Shown: piece after piece, positions 44,666 to 55,808 of the stretch | How the letters are laid out: each line of letters starts with the position of its first letter | Position numbering within the stretch: the first letter of the stretch is position 1 | Notes under the pieces: generated by a model | Told to the model about the DNA's origin: nothing | Seen by the model: the letters and a program-made list of their open reading frames with translations, nothing else | Database searches by the model: none | From: Euglena gracilis | Taxonomy: Eukaryota > Euglenida > Euglenophyceae > Euglenales | Reading direction: 5' to 3' | DNA: 64,000 nucleotides | NCBI GenBank assembly: GCA_039621445.1 | Contig: CP154956.1 | Location: forward strand, 53,987,143-54,051,142 | Program-made: the position numbers and the translations under genes

Positions 44666-47600
44666 ATGCAAGATCCAGGGCGCGGACCCGGTCCGCCCCC
44701 TATACAGTATGCCATCCCTCCCTACCCCCCTCACGCCTATGCGGCGGCACCCCCAGCCCAAGGGGCGCCCGCATATGCGGTATATCAACCCCCTCCAGCC
44801 GCTTATGCGGCTCAGGCACAAATGCCACCCCCCCCTGCCGCTTATGCGGCCCAGGCACAAATGCCACCCCCACCTCAAATGCCGCCCCCCTCTCAGGCAC
44901 AAATGCCGCCCCCCTCTCAGGCACAAATGCCGCCCCCATCTCAGGCGCAACCGCCACCTATCGCTTATGCGGCCTCTGTGCCAATGGGAGCTGCATATGC
45001 GGCACAGCCTCAACAGGCATATCAAGTTCCAATGGAACAGTCACAACCCCAGCAGGTACACCAAGTTCCAATGGAACAACAACAGTATGCGAGGCAGGGA
45101 CAGGCACCTCCAATGGAGCAGGCGCATTACGCCATGCCTGGTCCCTCACCTCCCATCCTGTATACCCCACAGTATGTGACATCTCAGCAACCCCAATCCC
45201 AACCCCAATCTCAACCCGTACAGGGTACCCCACATCAAGTACACGCCGTACAGGCGATGCCCCAACCTGCTGCTTATCCCGTCCGGGAACCCGCTGCCCA
45301 AACCGCAGCTAGCAGCAGTAGTATATCCGCTTACGCGATCCCTGTGGCACATGAGACGCCAAAGGCAGCACCAACAGTGCCATACCCCGCCTTCACCGCA
45401 GAATTGGTGAATCTCGCAGAGAAGACCCTGCGAACGGCCTTGCGGGCCAGCAACCTAGAGAGAGTAGACCCATCTCTACAGGTGCTGTGGGATACCCACT
45501 GTCGTCAAATTCTGGGCCTGGCCAATAGGCCCATTGCACAATGGTGCGCATGTGGCCAGACTTTGATGACAGGAAAAGTGTACTTCATGCCCGGGGAATA
45601 TCCCCCTGAGGTCAGCATGCGTACACTGGGTATTCCAGTACCGCCTATCCCGCGGATACGCCATCACGCAGGTGCATTCACCGAATACATGCGGGAGCAT
45701 AGCCCCCCAGTGGAGGAAAGCGAGATGGGAAACATCCCAGCACCAACGGTGCAACCATCGCGAATTTTTCGCGATATCCCGTCCCCAACTCGTATGCCGA
45801 GACCACCACCACCCGAATATCGGGAAACCCCAACGCAATATGCGTATCAGCCAACGACGCAACCGTCAACAGCACAACCACCATTTCCTTATCCAGCCCA
45901 TCTGGAAGCTGGAAGTCAGTTACCCGTACAACGGGATATGTCGGTGGCTCAGGAACCTGGATCCTGGGCTGAGGATGTGGAGCAAGCCGAGGCCGATGGC
46001 CGAATGGCCGTGGAAGAGGATGTGCCAACGGCACCTGAACCTCTCCCAGCACCTCGCTTCACATCACCTCAGCAGGCCATCCAGTACTACCAGTCCCTAG
46101 AGCAGCTTCAGGGCCCACGGTCTGCAGAACGCAGATATGCGTCACAGCCGTACAGGCCAGCAGACCTAGGTAGTAAACGGGGCAGGCCAGAATCTTCATC
46201 CCCAATGGGGAGACCGAAACCCCCGGCCCCTGCCCCAGCCCCAGCCAGACAGGCTACCCCAGCACAGCAACGACGGGCGCCGGGTGGCCAACAGGCCGCA
46301 CCCCCTCCCGTGCCCGTACCTTATGCCGCGCCGGCTAAGCCAGCGACAATGGCGCAAAACCCCCGGCCGGTGCCAGCAAAAGCAGCAGCGCCGGCAGCTC
46401 CAGCAGCGCCAACGGCGCCATTGCCAGTAGCAGCGCCAACGGCGCACCAGCATGTAGCGGCGCCAATGGAGCCGGCATCCCAGGAAACACCGGTACCTCC
46501 AGGACAACAGGCCACCACCGAGGTACTGCCTGTTCCTGAACCCACACAGCAGCAGCTCGAACAGGCTGAACTGGCCCAGAGAGCCCATAGGGCAGAAATC
46601 GAGCACGAAGCTGCTGAGCGTGCACGCGTCCAGAAAATACTGGATGACACGCGTGAACGTACACGCAACCCCACTTACATCGATCCGCCTAGAGGCGAAC
46701 CCCTCCCTATCAATAATCCACCATTTTTGGCGGATATGCAGGATCAACCTGCAGCTTACCCAGCAGCCAAAATGGCTTATGCCCCGCAGGAATGGCTTGG
46801 AACAACAAGCGATATGAATCCTGCCTTTATAGGCCCCCGTTTTGCAGCCCATCTCTGTCCTCATGCTTGGAAACAAGCTAGAGAAGAGATTGCCCGAAGC
46901 GAAGCCCGATCGGGCAAGGGTAAAGCCAAAAGTGCTCCCAAACGAGCACCGACAGCAGGCCAAAAAGGCCAAGGCAAAGGCCAGAAAGGCCAATACCGGA
47001 ACGTCTATGAGGACGACATGGAAGCTCTATTCGAGCACATCAAAGAGATTCATGCACTCGCATTCGAGGCCATGAGAAAGTTTCAAAACGAACTTTCTCT
47101 TCCAATGCTGGTTGCATCCCCTGTCGTGACTGTGACCAGACAGCTCTATTTGGAGCGTAATCGTGAGTTCCACCACGATGGAACCCTGTATGCCTATGAG
47201 GGCAACGTAATTCTCGGTCCGATACTGGACGGTCTGCCGGGATTCTGGCACGTTTGGTTCTGGGCGGGATACCCCACCCAAAATTTCGGCAGATTCCTGA
47301 ACTCCTGTGGATATCCTTATCTGGATTGTCGCCGGGAAGACCGATACAATACAGGTAAAGATTTGCTACGGCAGTTATTCGACTGCATTCGCAGTGTAGG
47401 CCCAAAAGGCCTGGAGTGGGAAATCTACCCACTGCCTGACAATATTGCCAAATTGGCAGAGAACATGTTCTGCAGCAATCTGCAAGTCTTCTACCACTGG
47501 CAATATGCCTATCATTTTGAAGTGGTCGATATTGACCTCCGCTTCCCCCAGACGTATATCGTCAGATGCACCCACTGTCACGAAAAGTTTGCAGTGGACT

Positions 47601-50524
47601 TCTGGGGATTCGGAGTACGCAGTACTCAACCACAGGCCGAAGGCCAGGACGAGGAAGGCCAACAGGCCAATATCCCGCAGACAGCGCCAAAGCGCATCAT
47701 GCTCCTGCACCTTTGCAGAAATCCAAAGGATGTTCACCAAAGCTCGAATGGGCGACGCAACCACCGTCAACTCCTGCTGTATTTGCAGCAATTCTGGTTC
47801 AGGGCTTGGACCTGCCAGATTATGGAGATATATTATTATCTCAATCCCGATAGGGAAATTCCTCCGGACTATGTCCCCATCAGGCCCCGTTTCGAGAAGG
47901 AAAGCATAGACGATTATGTCAAACGCCGATTCGGCGATACGCTCGATAGAGCACTATTCCAGCCGTTTTTCCAAGGCGGCAGACGGAACGAGCTGGGCAT
48001 GGCCCTACCCCTCCTGCGCTTCAACCACAGAATGGTTGAAGACGAAAGGAAACCATGGGATCTTTTCCGATTACGGAAAAGACAGGTGCCACAGGCACCT
48101 GTCCCAAAGCCGCAACCGGCTTCGGAAGTTCCGCCATCGGAACCTTCAACACAGCCGCAACCGGCATCAGTACCCACAACGCAGCCGCAACCGGCAACGC
48201 CTGTTCCCCAGGGTATTCCTGGTGAGACACCCCCACCCGTCTTTGGGCGCGGTCGGCGTTACCTAGGTTCCAGCCTATCGGCTACTGCGGAACCATTTAT
48301 CCCTAAGGGATTTCAGGAGAGTCAATCTTCTGTCGCTACCTCTTCACCCCAACCCGCTACTGCGGCACCCCCCACCAGCGCGATTGCGCAACCAACAACT
48401 GTGCCCACCGCTATAGCGGAACAGCCAGCAGCCCCTGCCGCTTCCCCAGAAACGGTGGAGGACAGTGAGGAGAGTGATGGTGAGGGCGGTGAAGACCGCA
48501 TGGAAGGCCTGGAAGACATATGTGCTGAGGAACCTCAGCCATCAGCCCTTCCATTAGTCCCAAAGGGCTCCAGGACACCCCTTCCGCCTGAAGGAGATGT
48601 CAGCTCAGAGACGGAATCTCCTACATCCGAGGCCGAACGGCCACCGGTACCTCCCGTACCACCCCTCTCCTTACCCGCAGTGCCAACGGCACCAACCCCG
48701 ACAGAACCTGTCGCATCACCAACAATACCTACAGGTGTTTTAGGTGGTGTGTTACAGGGTCTGACCGCGGCGATGTCCGCAGTATCAGCAGTACTGACCC
48801 CTCGAGGCTCACCAGCCACATCCCCTCCCGAAACCCAAAGGGTTACTGCTGCAGACAGCAGCTCAACAGCCGTACAGCCTACGGCTACAACTCCAATGGA
48901 GTTGGATGTCCCAGCAGCTAAACCAGCTGCACCCGCACCGCCAACGGCGGAAATGCATCCACCTCCTGCCAAACCGGCAGCATCGGCACCTCCTGCCAAA
49001 CCGGCAACCCCGAAACCGCCAACGGCGGAAAGACCACTGCCTCCGGCAGACCCTCGTGAAGAACGCCGATATGGCAGGCATAAGAAGCCTAAGGCTAAAC
49101 CTTCAGCCGAAGGCTGCAAGCCCGGTGAAAGCCGCCGGGATGATGAGCCACCACCGTCTGGTGGAGATGGCTCTGGCACAGGCCATAGGCCTACGATACC
49201 CATGGCCAGCTATGTGGCTGCAACCTCTGAAGGCGCTAAGCGCAAACCCACAATCAGACCGATTCGGTCAAATGTCCCTCACGAGGCCGATGAGCCATTT
49301 TGGACTGAGGACGTATTGTCCAGAGTAGACCCCCTCAACACTCGCCAGGCTAGGATCAATATGATCCGCAATAGCAGTGACCCCTGGCTGAACAAGTGGA
49401 TCAAGCCCTTGTTCCACCGGGATCAACCCGGTATTTTCACGACCAGCCACACTTGGCGTTTTTGGAATGCGAAATCTCCAAGGGTATTAGCCCAATATTT
49501 TGGAGGAAATTTCGTACTGGATTTCCAGGATAACGATCCACTACTGTGGTTATGTACAGCATGCCATAGGCTACGAAACGACATGCCCGCAGTGCATATC
49601 TGCACACGCAACCCGGATAGCATAAGCTTCCACCATGATGCATATGTGCGCAATTGCGCAGCACTGGTTTGTGGCGATTGCCTACTGACATGGTCCAATA
49701 TGGACAATTTCCGCTGGACGGAAAACGATTATGACAAGGACATACCTGTCCGTTGCATCAACTGCCTACAGGCAGATTTTTGGCTACCTGCCACTGGCGG
49801 TATGACTAGAGTCATACCAGAAAATGAAGACCATCTGGTCAAATTCAAGCAGGACTATAAGTCCCAAATCAACTTCTACCAGTTCAAGAAGTTTAAAGCT
49901 GTACACAGCTACCGCACAGGCGGAATCGCCAAAGATTTTCATCTTGACAGCGCAGCTGTCCGACTCGCAGTCGAGTCAGCAGGCAAGGCCAAAGTGCCAT
50001 ACATTTCTCAAGATTCCGATTGGGACAGGGTGATATACCCACTTTTTACGGCACAAAGCCTGCCAAACCGACCAAGTTTTACCTTTTTGTTGCCTGAATA
50101 CCCCCCTGAGGCCTACAAAATGGAATTTACCGATTGGGTAAGAGAAGTTTTAAGGCCATTCACCATCCGAGCGCGAGTCGCAGGTTGGCACACCAAGGCA
50201 GATCCTGCCGTTTATCCGGGGATACCCCCACAGGTTCAATGCAACCATCCCCGCCTAAATTTTTGGATCTGGCCGGCAATGTTGCCACTTTTCTTCTGGG
50301 ATAACCTCCAGAATTTTCTGCATCGCGAAGCCAACAGGCTTGGAGTACGATTACCCGATGGGTATACACAAAAATGGGAATATCCCGATTTTGATGTCGA
50401 TGAGCCTGAAAGGCAACTTGTAAATTTCGAACCTCCGATACTGGAGATAGTGGAATCTCCTGAAGGAGATTACGTTCGGGAGATCAGACCACCGACTCCC
50501 AGGAAATGGCCATCTGTGCCATAG
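44666..50524 (+). CDS. Extra ORF downstream of pol, 1,952-residue protein of unknown function
   Basis: Starts at ATG 44,666 (MQDPGRGPGPP) and is open to TAG 50,524. Residues 1-240 are Pro/Ala/Gln/Tyr-rich with AYAAQAQMPPP repeats. Three folded-looking regions follow, linked by Pro/Ala-rich stretches. Region 1 (about 45,390-45,660) has WCACGQ. Region 2 (about 46,760-48,090) has a basic KGKAKSAPKR segment, CTHCHEK (about 47,567) and many aromatics. Region 3 (about 49,200-50,480) has CTAC, CGDC and CINC pairs. I see no signal peptide or membrane segment, so it is not an obvious envelope; the paired cysteines suggest zinc binding. I recognise no family. It is repeated, frameshifted, in unit 2. 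Confidence 0.85.
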   Translation: MQDPGRGPGPPPIQYAIPPYPPHAYAAAPPAQGAPAYAVYQPPPAAYAAQAQMPPPPAAYAAQAQMPPPPQMPPPSQAQMPPPSQAQMPPPSQAQPPPIAYAASVPMGAAYAAQPQQAYQVPMEQSQPQQVHQVPMEQQQYARQGQAPPMEQAHYAMPGPSPPILYTPQYVTSQQPQSQPQSQPVQGTPHQVHAVQAMPQPAAYPVREPAAQTAASSSSISAYAIPVAHETPKAAPTVPYPAFTAELVNLAEKTLRTALRASNLERVDPSLQVLWDTHCRQILGLANRPIAQWCACGQTLMTGKVYFMPGEYPPEVSMRTLGIPVPPIPRIRHHAGAFTEYMREHSPPVEESEMGNIPAPTVQPSRIFRDIPSPTRMPRPPPPEYRETPTQYAYQPTTQPSTAQPPFPYPAHLEAGSQLPVQRDMSVAQEPGSWAEDVEQAEADGRMAVEEDVPTAPEPLPAPRFTSPQQAIQYYQSLEQLQGPRSAERRYASQPYRPADLGSKRGRPESSSPMGRPKPPAPAPAPARQATPAQQRRAPGGQQAAPPPVPVPYAAPAKPATMAQNPRPVPAKAAAPAAPAAPTAPLPVAAPTAHQHVAAPMEPASQETPVPPGQQATTEVLPVPEPTQQQLEQAELAQRAHRAEIEHEAAERARVQKILDDTRERTRNPTYIDPPRGEPLPINNPPFLADMQDQPAAYPAAKMAYAPQEWLGTTSDMNPAFIGPRFAAHLCPHAWKQAREEIARSEARSGKGKAKSAPKRAPTAGQKGQGKGQKGQYRNVYEDDMEALFEHIKEIHALAFEAMRKFQNELSLPMLVASPVVTVTRQLYLERNREFHHDGTLYAYEGNVILGPILDGLPGFWHVWFWAGYPTQNFGRFLNSCGYPYLDCRREDRYNTGKDLLRQLFDCIRSVGPKGLEWEIYPLPDNIAKLAENMFCSNLQVFYHWQYAYHFEVVDIDLRFPQTYIVRCTHCHEKFAVDFWGFGVRSTQPQAEGQDEEGQQANIPQTAPKRIMLLHLCRNPKDVHQSSNGRRNHRQLLLYLQQFWFRAWTCQIMEIYYYLNPDREIPPDYVPIRPRFEKESIDDYVKRRFGDTLDRALFQPFFQGGRRNELGMALPLLRFNHRMVEDERKPWDLFRLRKRQVPQAPVPKPQPASEVPPSEPSTQPQPASVPTTQPQPATPVPQGIPGETPPPVFGRGRRYLGSSLSATAEPFIPKGFQESQSSVATSSPQPATAAPPTSAIAQPTTVPTAIAEQPAAPAASPETVEDSEESDGEGGEDRMEGLEDICAEEPQPSALPLVPKGSRTPLPPEGDVSSETESPTSEAERPPVPPVPPLSLPAVPTAPTPTEPVASPTIPTGVLGGVLQGLTAAMSAVSAVLTPRGSPATSPPETQRVTAADSSSTAVQPTATTPMELDVPAAKPAAPAPPTAEMHPPPAKPAASAPPAKPATPKPPTAERPLPPADPREERRYGRHKKPKAKPSAEGCKPGESRRDDEPPPSGGDGSGTGHRPTIPMASYVAATSEGAKRKPTIRPIRSNVPHEADEPFWTEDVLSRVDPLNTRQARINMIRNSSDPWLNKWIKPLFHRDQPGIFTTSHTWRFWNAKSPRVLAQYFGGNFVLDFQDNDPLLWLCTACHRLRNDMPAVHICTRNPDSISFHHDAYVRNCAALVCGDCLLTWSNMDNFRWTENDYDKDIPVRCINCLQADFWLPATGGMTRVIPENEDHLVKFKQDYKSQINFYQFKKFKAVHSYRTGGIAKDFHLDSAAVRLAVESAGKAKVPYISQDSDWDRVIYPLFTAQSLPNRPSFTFLLPEYPPEAYKMEFTDWVREVLRPFTIRARVAGWHTKADPAVYPGIPPQVQCNHPRLNFWIWPAMLPLFFWDNLQNFLHREANRLGVRLPDGYTQKWEYPDFDVDEPERQLVNFEPPILEIVESPEGDYVREIRPPTPRKWPSVP

Positions 50525-51358
50525 ATACCCCAGGCTTACAGGCCACAGGTCCATGGACCCTGTTCTGACCTTTCCATCAGGCCTATAGGCCCTGTATTCG
50601 GTATCTATCCCAGGCACATCTGCCAATATGTATTTTTACTTTACATATTACCCCCTCTCTTTTGGGCTACTGCCCGTCTATCGAGGTATATGCCTCTGGG
50701 GATACCCCATCGACAACATCGTGTCCGAGCAGCGCTGTGAAGCCTTCTCCTAGCGGTATATGCCGCCAGTAAGAAGACACACAGCGTACAGCGCGCACAC
50801 CGTAATAATAGCTCCCAACTTGTTACTTTTCGGCTATAAGGCCACATAAGACTGCCAGACAGCAAAACTTCTGCTAAGGTCTTTTGACCAGCCCCCCACT
50901 CCTCTCTCCTTTACCCCCCTGGGCAAAATATCGCTGTCGCCGGCAGTTGGTTTTGTAAATAGGTCTTTCTCCCTGGTCAGATATGACTGGCCAGGTGCCC
51001 CCTCCTTCCACACCCCACCCTTCAATCTTTTCCGATTATGGAATGAGACCTCCCCGCGTGTCATAGACACACCCCAAACTGGGTGGATGGGACTTTCTGG
51101 AATGGAAACCTTCCAGCCCCATTTCCCAATGGGCTCTTCCGCTTCCACCCCTTTGCCGCAATAAGTAGGCACCGCATAAGCGGTTAACCACTTTTGCGCG
51201 TTTTTGCGTTATTTCGCAATTTTCTGCCCACACCCCTGGTGACAGGAGAACCAAAAGCCGCAAACGGCCCTGTGACAGGTCCCCGTCCCCAGGACTGTGT
51301 CCGGCTTTCCGACTGGCCTGGTCCAGTAGGGAAATCGGGCATAGCCCTGGGAGGGGGA
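50525..51358 (+). other. 3' UTR of unit 1
   Basis: No coding sense on the + strand; small minus-strand ORFs are shadows. It contains several hairpins, including GGTCCATGGACC (50,548-50,559) and GGCCTATAGGCC (50,580-50,591). It is nearly identical to 61,638-62,300 until about 51,186, where the two units diverge. Confidence 0.7.
51349..51358 (+). other. Polypurine tract of unit 1
   Basis: GGGAGGGGGA lies directly before the inner LTR and is repeated before the right LTR (62,474-62,483). It would prime plus-strand DNA synthesis. Confidence 0.8.
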
Positions 51359-51795
51359 TGTGTACCAGGCAGCCGTAAGGCCATGGTACTGTGTATGTAG
51401 GTATAAGCCTACGGCCAGATATAGCTCTGAGCCCCACACACAGTACTATGCTAGGTGGTATTCCTACAGATGGCCAACGGCCTGAATTAGGAATACCAAA
51501 GCCTAATTCTGGTTCTCCTCTCCACAGGTGGTATTCTCTATTCTTTGCTTTTCATTTTGACTTTGCAAGACTTGATCACCAAGTCTCATTTTTCACATTT
51601 GAAGTCCTGAAAGGACATTTGTCACTTTGTCTGGTCCGTAGCCCATAGGGCTCCTCCCCTGCCTTGTGCTCTGCCTCTTAATTGGGGAAAAGGGCAAAAC
51701 AACCTTTATATTATTCTTTTCATTTTTTCTGTTACTCCAACTTTTACCTTTTTGCGCACCAAAGGGCGAAAGCGAGGAAAGGTTGGACGTACACT
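51359..51795 (+). repeat. Inner LTR (type B, 437 bp), joined directly to pol
   Basis: Starts TGTGTACC and ends GTACACT like type A. R-U5 resembles type A (the CCGTAGCCCATAGGGCT and CGCACCAAAGGGCGAAAGCG parts) but U3 is unrelated. A long hairpin with 11-bp arms TGGTATTCCTA / TAGGAATACCA is at 51,456-51,498. After its end the sequence passes straight into pol (ATATGCCCAACC) with no primer-binding site, gag or protease. Confidence 0.92.
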
Positions 51796-51836
51796 ATATG
51801 CCCAACCCACCCAGGTCCCACCTGGATTGAGTCCTA

Positions 51837-54800
51837 TGGACATGTATGTGGATGATTCACAATTTCGTTGTTCTGTGTTACAGGGTGTTCCCCCCCTTCA
51901 GGATGTTGGGCAGATCTCCAAGTACACCAAGGATACCTGGAATGCATTTCGATTTGGTCAATATCGAATTTTGAAACATTGGTTTTCAAAAATCGCCGAT
52001 ATGGCGGATTCTTTTGATTTGACCTTAGAAATTGATGCATTCTCTTCCAACGCGCATTCGCGATTACCACGACATTGGTCGCAACATTCTAACGCTTTTG
52101 ATAAGGTTTGGGGAGACACTATCCTATGGATGCATCCCCCCCTGAAACTTATCCCGCTTGTTGTAGATAAAATTTTCCAGGATCAAGCGCGAGGCGCATT
52201 ACGTGTTCCTGTGAATCCCGAAGCGGAATGGTTTCAAAATTTGACTTATGTCACATTTTATTGGTGGGACCTCCCAAACGATGTTCCTCTATTCGAGGAT
52301 TTCCGTGGAGTGGTATTACCACCTTTTCAAGAAATCATTTTCCGTGTTTGTTTCTTTGATGCTTTTCATGTTTCTCAATCTCCACCCCTGAATGTTAGTG
52401 TGTTGGATCATACCGACCATGTGGGAGCCGATAGGGCTTTTGTCCATAATGCCGATAGGCATCCCCGTTCGGAACCCCCTATGGTCGATATGACCCATAA
52501 ACAGGTTTCCGCTGTCATTGAAAGTGCAGGACAGCATCCAAAATCAGCAGAATTCTGTACGCGCATCAGTCGCGAATTTTCTGGTGTTTTGGAAAATCCT
52601 GTTTACGCTTGCGATATAGATCCCGCTATTCGCGGACCTTTTGGAGTTTGTAAGATAGAGCTTAAGGAAGGCGCAAAGCCAATGCATCGGAAATTTTTCC
52701 GTTGCTCCGGAGAAAGAGAGACAGCTCTCACTGAAATGATTGAAAAGCTCATAGAGCGGAAGTGGATCATCCCTTCCAAGAGTGAATGGACCTCCCAAGC
52801 CTTTGTGGTCCCTAAGCCCCCAGACCCATCAGGTCAGAAAAAGTGGAGGCTGGTACTGGATTATCGGTACTTAAACTCACAGACTAAGGATGACCCATTC
52901 CCGTTACCTCTAATAGAGGACCTTATCACAAAACAAGCGGATAACCGCTTGTGGTCAATTTTCGACCTGGAGGATGGTTTCCACCAAATGCATCTGGATC
53001 CCGATTCGCAAGCCTATACGGCTTTTGTAACATCCAAAGGTGTTTACCAATGGACGGTTTTACCAATGGGTGTTAAGAATGGACCAGCAATGTTTCAGCG
53101 CATGATCCAATGGGTCTTACGGGATTTACCGTTTGCGCTGGTATACATTGATGATGTTTTGGTTGGTACCCCCCCTCCTTCAGCGAATACACACGAGAAT
53201 ATTCTCGACATTCACTATCGTGATGTTCGCGCGGTATTAGCCGCATTTCTCAAACACAGACTCTTTGTCAAAGGTGCCAAAATGCACTTATTTCGCGAAA
53301 CGATAAAGTTTTGCGGTCACATTCTCAATAATGGCCAACGCCGAGCGGCGCCTAGCAAACTAGAGGCCATTAAGAAATGGACACCTGAGGTCATCAAGAC
53401 CATCACCCATTTGAAAGGATTTTTGGGATTAGCCCAATATTACGCGATTTACATGAAAGATTTCGCGAAAATCGCGGTACCTCTATCGAGGCAACTCAAA
53501 AATCGCGCACCCGAAAATACCAAAGTCAAATGGGACGCAGATATGCGTGAAGCTCTAGAGAGCATTAAAAAGCTAATGCTTGAAAATGTCGTACTCGACA
53601 TCGCGGATCCCTACAAGCCTTATGTGCTAGAAGTCGATAGCAGCGATTATGCTGTAGGCGGTGTTCTAAGCCAGCATAACGCGGCTAACGAATTGCGCCC
53701 TGTAGCATTCTTCAGCAGAAAGCTACAAGGTGAAGATGGCAAAGGCCAAGTTAAATGGAGTATCCGTGAGAAGGAAACGTACGCAATCGTACTTATATTA
53801 CAAAAATTCCGTAGCTGGGTCGCCAGCTCCTTGGTGCAAATACTGGTGTTGACTGACCATGAGAGTCTTCAACACTGGTATACCGAGGATCTGAACAAAG
53901 CCATGTCATCCGTAGGCCGAAGATGCCGATGGCATGAATTTTTGAGCCAGTTCAACCTAGTGGTTGTATATACCCCTGGCCATACACAAAAAGTAGCAGA
54001 CCCGCTCAGTCGAGCACCCTGGCATTACCCCGGTAACCCGGATGAAGGTGATGCCACCTTTCATGGAAGCCAAGAGGCTGATGAATATGCACGTCGATAT
54101 GACGCAGCCGACGATATGTTGGATTCTTTTCCCGTTTCATCGATTTTTCGTTCGTTGCCAGTCTCTCCTATACGGGGGAGAAGGCGGCGAGGCCGCACAC
54201 CTGGTCCCCGTCGCATTACGCGATCTGAATCTCCTTCCCCCCTCTTCTTTCGCGAATGGGATTATTCCCATGACCCTGTATATAGCACGATAGTGCACAG
54301 ACTGCGCAATGGCGAGGTTGTACATAATTATTCCCTTTCCCCTTTACGGTTGGTTTACCGCGATGATGCGGGATATAAATATTGTATACCCCGTGACTTG
54401 GTTGATGAAGTACTTTTGTGTTATCACAACCAAGGTCACCCTGGGGCCCCCAAACTTCTTTCTTTGGTGGGTCGCAGGTACTGTACAACCCTGAAAGAAA
54501 ACGATTTGCATTCGCGCTGCCAAATTTGTCAAGCGGTAAAACCGCGCAGAGGTACCCCCCCTGGTACGTTGGACTTTTTCCCCGTACCCCCTGACATTTT
54601 TACGTCCCTCTGCATGGATTTTCTGGAATTAGAACCTTGCAAAGGATCAGACGGCAAAATTTACGATTATGTTTTTGTTGTCGTCTGTAGGCTGAGTGGT
54701 TACATAGTAGCCATTCCATGCCAAAAGGCAGGGTTGACCGCGCAAATTTTAGCGCAGATATTTATGGAGAAGTGCATATGCCTAATGGGCTTACCGAATG

Positions 54801-55690
54801 AGATTGTCAGTGATCAAGATCATTTGATCTCCTCTCGATTCTTCACAACCCTATGTGGTTTACTGGGAATCGAACAGCATTTTTCCATTATATATCGCCC
54901 GAAGGGCAATGGCCGCGCCGAGGCAGCAGTGAAAGCTGTTGTAAATATGCTCCGTCTTTCACTGGCTGATTCGCGCCAGGCCTGGGTCCAGGTTTTGCCA
55001 TGGTCCCTCTTTTATATAAACACCCTACCGGGTTTAGTTTTACCCCACTCCCCATACAAAATTGTTTTTGGGCGAGAACCCCCAGCAATTGGTGATATAC
55101 CATCAGAGAGACCAGCTCGAAGTAGCGTAACCTGTGAGACATGGTTCTCTGAGGTAGAGTCTCTCAGAACTACTGTTCAGAAACGCATTACAGATATCCA
55201 TTCTCAAAAGAGGAATAAATTTTTACAAGAATTCAAATCACCTGGCTATAGTGCTGGTGATCGCGTATGGGTTCGGAATAGCCGAATCCGTATGCAAGCT
55301 TCCAAGCTTGACCCCCTCTGGCTCGGACCCTGTGAAATACTCGAACGCGTTGGTAACAGTGGCCGCTATAGGGTGGCACTGCCCAACGGGATCGAGGATG
55401 TTCACATGGATGATTTCAAGCCATACCTTTCCCCGCCTAATGGCAAAGCACTACCGTGCCTTTATTTCAAGCCCCGTTCCAAGTTACCCGAAACGGATGA
55501 TTTTGTGGTGGACAAAATTCTCGATCACAAAATTGATCGAGGAGTCCACTACAGGAAGGTCAGGTGGAAAGGCTATGGGCCAGAGGAGGACACCTGGGAG
55601 CCAGCCTCCAGTTTTATTGGTTATGTCCAACAGGACTGGAAGCTATGGAATAAAAGAAAAAACATAGACATTTCTGTGAATAATTTCTGA
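51837..55690 (+). CDS. pol: Pol of unit 2: RT, RNase H, integrase, chromodomain (intact)
   Basis: The frame is already open within the LTR from 51,752; the first ATG is at 51,837 (MDMYVDD). Motifs are as in unit 1, with YIDD at 53,144-53,155, and the frame is unbroken through the chromodomain. A 21-base stretch in the integrase zinc domain is absent compared with unit 1 (LHSRCQICQ against [16 protein letters not shown]), leaving the CXXC pair intact. It lacks its own gag and protease, so any activity would depend on unit 1 or other copies. Confidence 0.93.
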
Positions 55691-55747
55691 AATCGGCCTA
55701 TAGGCCTTTTCCTCCCCTCCCTGTGTTGTTCTCCCAAACCAAATTAA

Positions 55748-55769
55748 TTTCTCTCTTCTTTTTCTACAG
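55748..55769 (+). promoter_or_regulatory. Candidate 3' splice site before the extra ORF (unit 2)
   Basis: The pyrimidine tract ending in CTACAG matches unit 1 although flanking bases differ. Confidence 0.45.
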
Positions 55770-55808
55770 CTCATCAAAGCTACTTTTTGCCTTTTGGTCC
55801 ACGGACCG

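Noticed and set aside
46196-49203. Long minus-strand open frames opposite the extra ORF (for example 46,196-46,993 and 48,535-49,203)
   Set aside because: Shadows of a GC-biased, Pro/Ala-rich coding strand; they are low in complexity and recur only because unit 2 repeats the sequence.
44666-50524. Calling the extra ORF an envelope gene
   Set aside because: Its position fits, but there is no signal peptide, fusion-like segment or membrane anchor visible.
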